The notes beneath the pieces were generated by a model, which saw only the letters and a program-made list of their open reading frames with translations, made no database searches and had not been told where the DNA came from. From Axinella damicornis (lineage: Eukaryota; Porifera; Demospongiae; Axinellida; Axinellidae), in NCBI GenBank assembly GCA_963931865.1, contig OZ007508.1, positions 10,662,781 to 10,726,780 of the forward strand: 64,000 bases of DNA, read 5' to 3'. The translations under genes and the position numbers were made by a program. Numbering within the stretch: the stretch's first letter is position 1; each line of letters opens with the position of its first letter. Positions 33,322 through 46,500 of this stretch are shown one piece after another.

Positions 33322-34503
33322 ATGAATGTGTTCGTTTCTCGTAAGGCATCCAACGCAGCGTTGCTGTGTTTGTGTGTAGCTGCATTCTATTCAGATGCAT
33401 TTGCTCAGAGTGTGGACACGAGGCAGCCTATTGTTCGGTCTCCGCCCGTGGAGTTGCAGGATCAACAGGGCTATTTCGGGTACTCTATGGTCCTTCATCA
33501 AGTAGCTGATGGTCCAGCTGGCTTCCAGACAACAGTGGAAAGTTCAAGGTGAATGTGCTACATGCAGTCTATTGAACCATTTAGCATGCAGCCCTACCTA
33601 GCTAATTCCAGAAAAGTGAACTATAATGCATAACATTGCTTCACTATTATTTCGTGTACATTTAGGATTATCGTCAGTGCTCCCAATGGCACCACTCCTG
33701 GGGGAGCTGTCCCGAACACAGGGCTGATCTTTACATGTCCAGTGCAGCCTGGTGACTGTGAGGGCCTTATAGGTGATGGACAAGGGGTCGACAATCGGCT
33801 GTTTGACACAGAAGGTACAACAGTGAAGAACATACAGGGACTAATCATTTTTTTCTTCTATCTATAAACGTTTGTACATGCAGTACTGAGCATACAATAG
33901 CTAATCAAGTGACTATGGCTATACTAGCAGTTAAATGCAACACAAACTATATTGAAGGCCAACATAGCTGATCAAGTTCTCTGATTGGCTGTAGCAAGTT
34001 TCTGTGGCAAACAATATACCCGCAGTTAATTTCAATTGTATTTTGGACTGTATGGCTACTTATATAGTGTGCATGGTAGACAAAACGTATGTAAAGCACT
34101 ATAGTCTGGCGAGGGTCTGGCTGCGCCACGCCACACTAGTAAAGCACAAGGTGATGGCTTCAAGCATTATCAGGCTGGTAAAAGAGTTAAACATCAATTT
34201 GTCTGTCCCGCATGGAGACGCCATAAGTATCAGCTACATTTACATTGCTCTTGGTCATGCACTTGTCATGCTAGCAAAATATTTACACGCTTGTCAAAAT
34301 GCATGTGACATTGTCATTTACAGTGACTTGTAGAGACTCAGTGGACATACATTACACAGTAGTCCATCAGATGTGCAACTATAATAATGTGCAGCTAGGT
34401 ATGCTCATCCATCAACTCCTCAATTTCAGGCGATGTCAATGATGAAGGGAAGCAGGGACAGTTTCTTGGCTCATCAATGTACAGCAATGGAGACACATTC
34501 CTA
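33322..34503 (+). CDS. Integrin alpha exons 1-3: signal peptide and first propeller blade
   Basis: The ATG at 33322 opens a hydrophobic signal (NAALLCLCVAAFYSDAFAQ) with likely cleavage after a small residue near position 29. It is followed by GYFGYSMVLHQ, the start of the first FG-GAP repeat. Exon 2 holds IIVSAPNG, the second half of the blade motif, and a Cys pair in FTCPVQPGDC. Exon 3 holds GQFLGSSM, the start of the next blade. Phases are 2, 1 and 0 at the three exon ends. Confidence 0.85.
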
Positions 34504-37500
34504 GTGAGTAATTTACATCTCCAGACTACCAACATGGTTTCAAGGGACTGTGTACCGTAATGGGATAGTAATGAGCAATAGTGTATAATTATAGCAAATG
34601 CCTTTTTAATATCTAAGTAAACTTTCCAACCTCCAAGCAATTTTTTTTGTCATGTCATGTGGGAACATGATACTCTCAGCAAAGCTTGTGAGTTGCAATA
34701 TAGTAACTCTGTCAAAGTTCATTTCGAAACAACAGTTTTCAGTGATGTCAAGCATTGTGTCTGTTATACCAAGGATAGAATTCTGTAAAGGAATATAGTT
34801 ATGCTGAGAGAATATTATGCTCACATGCCTACATTCGTCCCTTGTGTGCATCATGCACCTATGTCTACATGTACATGCATTATATCAATTCATGTGCACA
34901 TATATGCATCATGTGCGCACACATGTACACATTGGCTTCTAGCTGTATTTGTTGAATGTAAAGTCATTTGGCAGACCACAAAAGAACACAATGTGTTCCT
35001 TGATCTATGCTGAGACAAATGAAATAGTTGTCAGTGTGCCAGATGAAATTATCTTCCAGCAAAGATTTTGTGACTTTCTGCATTGATTATTTTACTAATT
35101 CGAGTGTTTAACCTGAAAGTATTTTCGAGGGGCAACCGCACTCCTGGTAGCCGCGGTTAAACGGTAGCACAAGCTAAGTGTGACAGTTCGTTCAATTATC
35201 ACACATCACCATGATAGCTATATACGGAGAAGATCACAAATTATTTAGAGTGCTCACAAGTACCATTCATAAAGTAGCCGCGTTGCAACCTGCCGTAGCA
35301 CGAGCTAAGTATTGCAATACGTTCTAATTAACGCACATGCCACGTGGCAACCACGCTCAAGTCGATCGCGAGCAATGGCGACCAAAAGTAAGACAAGAAA
35401 TTTTTACAGCACTCACAACTTAGCCAGCACGGTGAGTTTCGGTATATAAGCGTCAGTGAACGACAGTGATCACGGCCGTGTGGTCAGAATCTTCGTGTGC
35501 CTTTCCTAAGAACGGTACTGCCACCAGAAGTCGAAAGAGCGCTTGAGCAATGGCGGCCAACGGCGAGACAAAAGCGCTCATATCTCCACATGCACCAAGG
35601 TGAGTTTCAGCACCAACTTTTATCATTCAGGTCAGTGCATGATAGCGATCACGGCGGTGTAGTCAGAATCTTTGTAGGCCAATCCTAAGTACTCAAACAT
35701 TATATATTTAAATTAGGTTGGATTATATTATATTACGCGGCACAATTTTTCCCCTACCAGGAGTGTAATGAGTGTTTACCATGATCAACCATGTACTTCG
35801 AATGGTAAAGGTTTCTGGGTAAACGTTATAGTAGTGCTACAAACACTTGAAATAGAAAAGTGCTGACCTTAGCGAGGCAAGAAATCTCAACAACAGCTGG
35901 CAAGTGTGATACCGTAGTCGTGCATTATTAGGCGCATCTCACTTATAGGCACATATTTGCTGTTAGGCTCAGGTTCAACTCTCGTCTCAGGTACTCGCTG
36001 TTAAGCGCTGCAGTCTTCTTCCAGAAACTCTGCCATTTTCGAGCATACGGAGTGGAAAACAGCTATAATTCAAATTGAAGCGCACTTCCTATTCGAGGAA
36101 TGTCATTATTATTTCGTTATTAGGCGCATCTCGCTTATAGGCGCATATTTCCTTCCTGTGGAGTTATAGGCGCATGCGCCTAATAACGCGCGACTATGGT
36201 ACTTAATTATAGTACAGCATCCACTTATTGTAATGCATTGGCACGCCGAACGGCTGATGTCAACGATTGTAAAAGATGGCTAGAAGTCTCTCAACAATTC
36301 AAGAAGCTAGACTATCCTGATAAAGGAAACAGAAACAGAAGGCGGGTGGCAAGGACTGAGTGAAAAGTGGGTGATGAGCCTGCATGAGGTTGCTGAACAG
36401 CAGCAACATAGAGCTCAGAATTAGGGGGGTGACTTGTATCCCTTGGCATTTTCGCATTCCCTATTGTAAGTAGTGTGAAATGAAATACAGGTAGGCATTG
36501 GCACAAACTATTCTCAGCATAACAGATATTTATAGTCTTTTAACTGGCGATATTTTTTCAGGCTTCATAGGTGACTAGTGTTTAATGACGCACACATAAC
36601 CGAACCCAAGTCAAGAGAGTGCTGCTCTCTCTTCCTCAAAGATGGAACCTCGCACCTCATCCATGTGTGTGGGTGCACACATGTGTGCACCTGATGCACA
36701 CTAGGCTTCTGAGCCAACACACACCTACCTATAATGTGTTAACATAACATTCACTAATTAAGTGCTGTTTGCATATAGAAGCCATTAAATTTACATATAA
36801 TTGCATTTCTACCTGGCAGTGTATATAAAATACATGACACAGCTAGCTTGCCTTATTCCAAGGCCACGTCCAAGTATACCCTTATTCTGACTAGTTAGAT
36901 GTTTTAGTACACAAAGGTTATGACAATGAGAATCACATGACAAGCTGGTCAGAGCCAAACAAAGCAACAAGACAAGGGAATCAATTGTTCATAAGCATGC
37001 ACGTCGTAGGCTTCACTCTGTGGCTCAAGCACGGGCTATAGTAATGTTACCATTTTAGGTGGCAGCTTCCAACTGCTATATATACTGGTTCTGTTGTTTC
37101 TGCAAAAGGGTACCTACCCACACTTAACTCGGCTAGGTTCATGCTGAGCTCTGATTGGAAACATTTGCATGTATGACTGAATGTTGTAATGTTTCGATAT
37201 ACGTACCTTACATTGTAGCTATAACTGCATGCAGACGGATGCACAACTAACTGAGGGAGTGGCATTTGAATTCATTACTATAACCACCCCATAACAAAAG
37301 AAACCATTAACTTATTTTTTATTGCTGGATACCTGACCTTGAGAATCAGGAATGGTATGCACGTGCATACTGTGCTCAGCTAGTAGATAAGTCTCTGCCT
37401 TTGAAACTATATCAGGCTTGAAAACTGAAAAGGGTGATTGTTTAGAATGATGGATGGTAAATCACACTAGCTCGTCTTCATGATACTTACCGGTTAGGTA

Positions 37501-40500
37501 TGCATCCATCTGCTTGCATTACCTGGTTCAGTTAACACAACTGTCACATAATAAATATTACATGTGTGCAACTTCTGTTGCGCATTATAAAGGAATGCAT
37601 TAGTACGGCACCAGCATATTGTAATGCATCGATCAGCTTGCGGAACAGTTTATGTTGACGAAAGATGGCTGATCAAAGCAGGGAGTCTCTCAATGAGTCA
37701 TGAAGACTAAAATGTGACAGAAAGAGAGGGTGGGTGGCAGAGAGTGGTTTCATCGGTGACAGCATCTTAAGTATGCCATTTTCTTTGGTGTTTATGGATG
37801 CACACATAACCTAAGTTGGCTAATTTCCTAAGACAGCACTCTCTCCGCAAAACTGCGCACCTCACCTCAGAGTGAGTTCTACATGTATACCTGTTGCAGC
37901 TGACTAATTAATGTGTTAACATAACCTTCACTTAAAATACAGTGCTGTTTGCATATAGAAGCCTTTAAACTAACTGCTCTACCATGTGTGCTCTGCTACA
38001 TATAATTGCCTGGGACAGCGTATTATACGTACATGACACAGTTAATGATTCCAACAACTATATACCCTTATTCTGACTAGTCTGAGATTCTGATATTTTA
38101 GCACACAATGGTTATGACAATGAGGAAGCTGGTCAAAGCCAAATAAAGCGGAAGCGATTGTTCATAAGCTAGCATTCATCGTAGTCTTTACTATGTGGCT
38201 CAAGCACTATGGTAATTTTGAGGTAGCTTCTCACTGACTATATTATACATAACCTGGTTCTGTGGTTTGTGACAAGCTAGGGTATACACTTGAATCCAAG
38301 AAAGATATGCAAGCAGCTAGCAACATCCTTTTTTGTTTTCAAACATGTATACACAACGTTTATGTTATGTGGAATTTAGTTTGGCTGTTTTGCCAAAGTC
38401 TTTCATGGTATTGATCTGCTATGCCAAGTAGGGATACTGTGATACCCATGATGTCGTGACATAAAATACATGTACCACGATGACGTGATGATATGCATTT
38501 TGTTAACGTCACAGCATAAATCCCATCTATACTAGGATCTGTCATTGTAAATCAGTGCAGTGGCGTAGGAAGCAAATTCAAAGTGGAGAGGCCAATGTCA
38601 TGCAAAGTAGTGAACAGAGGTGTGAAGTGCTGATCGGTCTTCCGCGCAAAGCGCGGAAATTTTTTCTCTTTTTCTTTTAAGTGGCCAGGAAGCTCTGTAT
38701 TGCACCTCATCCGGCAATAGAAAGTGGAGAAGCCATTAGCAGCATATGGAAGTAGCTACCAACGTGTGTGCAAAGCACACACTTACTAAGGGGGTCTGGG
38801 GCATGCCCCCCTTGGCTTACTTCAGGGCCTGACAGTGACAGCTGCTGAGAAACTCAAACTAACACCTCAAAGGATACACGTGCGCACGCATCTAGAGCCC
38901 CTTGCGCATGCGTAATCCGTGCATATTATTGAAGTAGGTGCGGTATCTGCCGTTGTGTATGTTGTAAAAGCGACTAATTTTATTTTGGGGGCCAAAAAAG
39001 TGCAGCGGCCATGGCCGCTCCGGCCGCTGCGCTTCCTACGCCACTGCAGTCGTATATCAGCTTTCAACATCACTCTTGCAACTTTTTCAGATTATTCATG
39101 CCCTAGTTGTGTAGCTGGCTGCATTGCGAATAAATCATGGTCATAACTTGATGATAACTAGTGAAGTTACAATGTAGACATTATCGTAACATAAATCCCC
39201 CACCCCGCGAAGCAGTGTTCTTGCTATATATAGGCCGGGTGCAGTAAGTACCAACTGCATATGGTATCCCATGGACTGCTCTGGTACTAAACTCAATTTG
39301 CACCCATGTGTATATAAGCTTGTAGACAGAAGTATATTCTCAGGGCCCTTATACAAGCACCAGTAATACGCCCTTTGGCCATCTAATGCAGTCTGCTGAC
39401 CTGGCAGCAAAATGTATACACCTTTTAGCCCTTGGGGTATTTTAGCAACCACTTGTCTAGGCATGCAAGCCGTCAAGGGCTTCAAATTGTATGCTGAATC
39501 AAGATCCACCCACTTTCCACCCATAGCTTTTCCCTACATCATTTTCAGCCCCTAGATTTCCATCAGGTGCACGGCCCGTTTAGCTCGAAACTGCTCCCAA
39601 GGCAGATATATGACTCTAACTGAGTGGTGGAGCCTTCTGCTAAGGACAAAAGAAATGAAGCAACTGGAATGAACTGCTGTGCATACTCTTGAGCTGTTAC
39701 AGTAGCATGTCTCACGCATTCTGGCACCATCTCACACATTCTCACAGCACATCTCACTCATTTACTTGCTAAGTAGTTGGCATCTCTGTTTCTAGGGGGA
39801 ACTCTGCCCGGAAATATGCTGATTTACACTGCTGTAGTTGTAAGGGTAGTGCTACACAATAATTATGGATAGTTTCCCCTGTTCACACACCAGCACAAAA
39901 GGTGGCTTTCGCTGCTAGGACTATGCACAGAATATAGCTAGCTATAGATGTACAGTACATATGATGGTATCGTAATGCCAATGATATCACCCTCATAAGT
40001 AGCTGCAATTTGTCTATTCTCTGATGTGTATGTGGTATTACCATAGCCCTATATATAATAGCTATCCCTAGCCCAGCCTCCGTATGCACACTCTTGACCT
40101 TTGAACCGAGCTTTGCTAGGTTCAAAGGTCAAGTCCATTCGGTCATCAAGAAGTGGAGCTGGAGAGCCACAAGGCTAGTATTGTCATGCCTGTTGTGGGA
40201 GGGATGTTTTCCTCTGGGTTCTGTAGATAAACAAACTGTGTTGGCTTCATTGAAAGCACGGAGTAATCTTGTAGCTGCAATGGAATCACTACCAGTCTGC
40301 ACTTCCTTGCATGTGGCAGTGCCATCCCTCAGTACTGCAGTGCAGTGGTAACTGTCAATCACATTAGTCACTGGTTGATTTGACAACGCTACACTTAGGC
40401 GAAAAATAGGTTTCTAAACGGGATAGCTACTCATGCATTGATAATAATTTTATGCTGGTGGTGAACAATGGAGCTTTGAATTCCTAGTGTGCAGTTTGGG

Positions 40501-43500
40501 CACAGGCTACTAATAGCCTCGAACCCAGGTGCAGAGGAGGGGGAAAAAACCACGTGGATTTATGCAGATGACGTTGCAAAACTTTCCGAGTGTAAACAAT
40601 GACGTCTATACCACACAACGAAACCACGAAGACATTGATCACAGCTTTGACTCTCACGTTTGGAACTTGGTCTGTCATCAGTGCCATGAGGGATGAGACT
40701 ACAGTGACTACGCTGTCATCTCGGGCAAGCTTCACATCAAACACGAACGGTATAACACAATGACTTACCAAAACCAGTGCGTAGACAGAGTCTCTTCGTA
40801 TACTCACTTCAAATAAGCCCTCTGCTCGGGTTCGAGCATCATCGCTGCACACCCAAGTCGCTGAAGGTACAAAACAGCCTTGTCTAGATCAGTCGCCATT
40901 ATTGACAAAAATATGATCGTGATACGGTTACGAACACGTATCTGACGTCAACAAGCCAAGGAATGACGCGGTCTTATCCGGGATTCCCGGAATGTCGGGA
41001 AATTAAGCACATGCGCAAACAGTGGATACCAGGTGCTCTTCCCCCTCCTCCGCGCCTGGGTTTGAGGCTATGGCTATTACGTAAGTGCTGCAGAGAATTT
41101 CAACTGCACAAACTCCTGTTAGTGTGTTGATATGACGATAGTTGGAACTGCCATGATACGATTTTGATAGGCTTTTATCTTAATATCCCCCATCCCTAGT
41201 CTGTTGTACTCTCACAGTGGAAACCACTATCACACTGACAGAGTGGTCACAGTCACGGTGACTGATGTCACAGGGGTCACAGTCACAGTCACTAGCGTGA
41301 CAGTGCATGGTCTCGGTCATTAATGTCACAGTGGTCACCACTGGCCGAGTGGTCTCAGTCACAGTCACTAATTTCACAGTGGTCACCACTCGCAGAGTGG
41401 TCTCATTCATGGTCACTAATTTCTCAGTGGCTATCAGAAGCTGTTCACCTGTGGATGAAGATGTATGCTACGCTGCATAGGCGTAGGACATCTTCCTCAA
41501 GTATCTTGGTAACATCTTAAGGGGGACCATAGGTAGAAGAGCCACAGAAGGAAGATACATTGCATAGGCGTAGGGACGGGGGGGGGGGGGGGGGGGGCTG
41601 TTGTGGCCCAGACATGAGTAGCGAATCTGATGATGATAGCACAGCCTGCCTGAGACAGGCAACCCTCCAGTTAGGACCATCACCACTCACCATCTGGCAG
41701 AGGTCAGCCATGACAATCTGACATGCATACAGAGGATGATGGCATGTCTACTCTGCTGCAATGCTGAATGCTGCCCTGGGCGGTTGGACTCGTTTCATCC
41801 TACTGAGCCGATTACAAAATGTTTAGCACGCTTCTTGTGCCACTGTTTGACATCTGTGAGTGGAAACACTGATTGGTGGCTTCGCCGCCTCTTCTACCTA
41901 TGGCCCCCTTAATCGAAAACCATGCATTCCTGCACCTGTGCATTGTCCAGCCGCAGAAGGAAGAGATGTTGTCCAGCCACGGAAGGAAGATGCTATCCCG
42001 AAACTGAAGAAGACCTCCTTTAGGCTGGATGACTTCCTTCTATGACTGGACAAGATCTTCTATCTTCTTCCTGTCATTTCTGGATAACCCCTTCCTTTGA
42101 AGGCCGGATAACGGCTTCTTTTTGAGGCTGGATGACTTCTTCCTTCTACAGGCCGCTAGGGTCCTTCCTCCTGTTGCAACAGCTATTGAATGATGTAGTG
42201 TTGACAGTTGTGACAGTGGGGGTTTTTTCCCCCATGAGGGACAATGACCAGTAGTAATTAGTGTGACCACAAGTGAATACCATTATGGGTTGTCCTATGT
42301 TACTATGAGTAGTGCTATATTGAACCAGCTGCTAATGTTTATTTGCCACAAGGTGTAGATTTAGCTACAAATTGAGCAGAAATACCTGGGATACTGGAAC
42401 TCACAGAATTAGATTGAGAACAGTGAACTTTCACTGTGTTTAATCAAGTGCAAACAGACACTGTCTGTTTCAGCTTAGAAGAGCTACACAGGAATATGAA
42501 AGCAAAGTTTAATGGATCACTGTATGTTGCTCCATATTCAGAGCTAAAGGAAGCTGTTCACCAAGAAATGTATGATATTGACTATATATTCCTTGGACTT
42601 ATAATGCTGGCCTAATGACTGGAATACATTTGTACACACACTGATACGCACACTACACAAAATTAATGCCACCACCATGCAGACATGTGCCCACCGCTAC
42701 ACGATTCGAATAGGGAGTACCCCCTATCCTTATGGAAGGTGCTTCTTCTCTGGGAGGACTCTGCAAGGTTTCACAGAGTACAACCCATGCAGAGCTGGTA
42801 GGTTGGGATCAACGTGTATAGTTACTTGACATGTATGATGGTTTGACCATTGAGAGCGTTTTATATCATTGCTACTAATGGTGGTGGTACTAGCTCTGTT
42901 TCATGTTACTCAAGAATCTGGTGTTTATGACAATTGAAATGTCTGGGAGATCTGGTCGCATGCGGCGCCATCAGGTAGACACATGGTACACACATGGAGG
43001 GTGGTGCCCAATGAAGAATCTCGACGTCCTGTGTTGTACTGTCCGTCCAATGGCTGGATGTCAGAGCGTTCGCAAGGCAGACGATTTATACCATTTGTTG
43101 TTCACAATACCGGGGACGGATCAACACGAAACAGGTACGTATTATAACAGTTGGCCACCATCCCCCGTGTGTGTCTACCATCTGTCTACCTGACGTCATC
43201 ACACGTGACCAGATCTTCCAGGCCTTCCCCCACCGTCTTACTGGAATACTGGAAACGAGGCTAGCTTTCTCATATGGGTTTCTATTACCAACTGATGACT
43301 GATATATCCATTGTGAGACTTCATGAAGTCACATCTGGCATTGTCCTTTGGAGATAGGTTCTGTGTGAGCACAAAGGGTACATAGGTCAGGGGGAGGTCG
43401 GTGGGTGCATCCGGTGGGTGCATCCGAAGGGTGCAAACAGCATGGCCGCATCTGGGCTTAGCCGTGAATAGCCCTTGGTTGGAGTTGGGTGGGCTATGTT

Positions 43501-46500
43501 TTAATCGTAAGTGGGCCAAGAAAGCAGCCCTCTCACCTTGTATAGCCTCGAATTCCAGTTTTCAAGACCCTTTCTACTCTGCTAGAGTGATTGACCATTG
43601 CCCAAGCATATTGAGGGTACAGAGCTTGTCCTCAACTGGCACTTCACCGGTTCACAGGTACATGTAATTGGCATTCCAGAGAAACGTGATCAAGTGCAAT
43701 GTTTGCTAGACCCTCTGCGCCCTCCGTGCCCTCTGCGCCCTCCGCACCCTCTGCGCCCTCCGCGCCCTCTGTGCCCTCCGCGCCCTCCGCACGCGGCTTT
43801 GCCGCGCACCCGCTTGACCAGCCGGGCGGAGGGGCTAGTGGCTAGACTGTGTTGTTCATTGGATGTATGCACTGACAAATTCCTTCTCCTGTGCAGCAAA
43901 TACAAACCAGCAACTTCTGTGCATGGCTGGATCTGGGTCTGCAGTGGCCGTAAGTATGCTTATTCTCCCCAGCACAGATTGCAATAAAGATAAGTATACC
44001 ACTTTGCCGTGCATTACGGGTTTTAGTGCACGAGGGCAATCTAGTTAACGGTCGAGGGCAAGATAATGCACGAGCCGAAGGCGAGTGCATTATCCACCCG
44101 AGACAGTTAACTAGATTACCCGAGTGCACTAAAGCCCGTAATGCACTGCAAACTGGTATCTAAACTACTTAGTGCAACTCACTGACCCGAGACAGCCTTT
44201 GATCTTTGAAAAGTATGCATTATCTAGATAATGGATACTAAAGTGTACGTGCATTAATCGATTTAATGCTCCGTCATGTGATCGATTCTGAGGCGTCTGA
44301 TTTGGTGAGGGTTACGTGAGTAGCACTAGTGTAGCATAATAGGGGACTTGCATGATTTTGTCACGAGTTGATGGACACGCCCACTAATGATATCACATTC
44401 CATTCTGCTCCTTTGAAGATGTATTAGGAATGGCTACCTAAGTGAGCGTTTATAAGCGTGTGCTAGCTCGTAGCAGATAATGATTCGAGATATTGACTGT
44501 CGCAAAATGAATCCTTCTACGTGTGAATCGGAGAAGCTGTTGTTGAGCAATGGTGTCCAAAGCGAGTGGCACAGACTGTGGTGCCGTCCAGGTTAGTGAG
44601 AAAGACATTCCTCGAGCTTTGCTAAAGTGGCCATGACCTTGGTAGGCCAGACGAAGTGGAACTCACACATTGGTTGGGGCTAAAACTTCTGGCGAAAGTG
44701 CCTTATGAAGCGGTAAGTGGTGAGATACTAGCATAGATAGTGTAGTTCTGTGCCACTATAGCAACTCTCCAGGAACTTAGCGGTGTTCTGGGGCTGGTTT
44801 TCTACTAAGATGAACAGAAGAGCTGCTATGCTGTAACTAAATGTTGTGAGTTCTGAAGAAAACAGACTGTGAGTCCAACATTACGCTTCGGGTTTCATCC
44901 TCCCTTACTCGCTTTAGACGCACGCCAACAACTGCTTCTCTGATTCGCATGCGGAAGGATTCATTTTGTAGCTGAACTTCTGGACAGGCAACATCTCGGA
45001 TCGTTTGCTGCTACGCGCTAGCACGCTGGCACAGTACTTGTCAACACTCACCTTGGTAGCCATTCCCAACACTTTTGCTATGGAGCAGTATGGTATGTGA
45101 TACCATAAGTGGGCGTGTCCATTTGCTCGTTACGTAATCATGCAAGTTCCCTGTTCTTGTTAGACATAATAGTATAATTATAGTGTTTGGAGCAACACTC
45201 ATACAGGATCACTGATGATTATGCCCACAGTAATACTGCCATTGATTATACACCTACGTTTGAATAATTGTACAGCAGTCAATGGAAAAGCCTGGCACGC
45301 AAGCGCAGTTGATAAAAAAAAACGTATTTTGTACTGTAGGTCCGCGAGAAATCCGTATTATGTACAGTAAGTCACGTGCGCTACAGCAAAGCTGTGATAG
45401 TTTCGTGTCAGAGACTACCTGGACTAGCTAGTACTGACTACCTTTTGGGCTCCTGATGAGGGCTGACTTACATCTCGATACTTCCGGAACTCGAGGTTGA
45501 ACTCGTTCGTATACTCGGGCATCCTGTTTGAAATGGACCGCAGCTACAACTGCCAGTTATCGGTGTGGACTGACCCGTTATTGGCGTGGCTCCGCCTTAG
45601 GCTTGGTATGCAGGCCTTCTCGCCCAAGCGTTTGAAGCTTGCCGTACGCGAAGGGTTGGCAACCAGAAATGAAAATATTGTCGCCATGTGCAAGCTATGG
45701 TAACGCGCATTCGCTATGTTTATTGGTAGAGGACTGTGCAATGAAATTCCAGGTTTGTATGATAAAATCAGTATCACCACAGTACTAAGCTATACCGGGA
45801 ACACATCACTTGTTTGTAGCCTTCGGCATTGTTACTCGTGCTTCGCACTCGTAACAAATATAGGTTAGACGATGAAACCGAGGGGTCTACGGGATTTAGA
45901 GCCCCGTGGAAACTATATAGACACCCGCGCGCGAAGCGCAAGGGTGTTTATAGGTTTCCAAGGGGATCTAAATCCCATAGCCCCCGAGGGTTTCATCGTT
46001 TAAGGTATTTATACTATACAGCTGGCAGCCAATTAAAATCACTGTCTGTATTAGCAACTGTTCAGTCAGAAAGACTTCGAGAGATGGCGACTTTTATAGC
46101 AGCTGCTCTTGCCATCCACTAACTGACAACTCTGCATACTCATGCCTCGTGTTTGGGACTGTGACTCCGAAGCGGAACCAGACTCTGGGATCGCACCAAA
46201 TACACCCCGCCCTATGACACTTGTGGAGGCGGGGTTTTTTTTGTGAGACATAGACGACCAAGTCCGAAGTCCAGCTCCGGCTCCACGCTATCTGTACTCG
46301 TCTGGCTAGGCTACAGCGCTCGCGCACATGATGTTCGCGCGCAAGACCGAATAGACAATAGAGGTATCTATGATGCTAAATGTAGCTATGACACTAGGCC
46401 TATAACTTCATGAAATTTACAGGTGTATAAGTGAAATTTTACAGGTGTATAAGTAAATAAAACCCCTTCAATTGGCCAATCATATCGCAGTATTTCATTG

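Noticed and set aside
39141..39524. 127-codon minus-strand ORF
   Set aside because: Open and well composed, but no domain, no homolog recognised and no promoter or splice context; kept only as a note.
43690..43905. 71-codon minus ORF with GGRRG repeats
   Set aside because: It is produced by the 18-bp CCCTCTGCG minisatellite.
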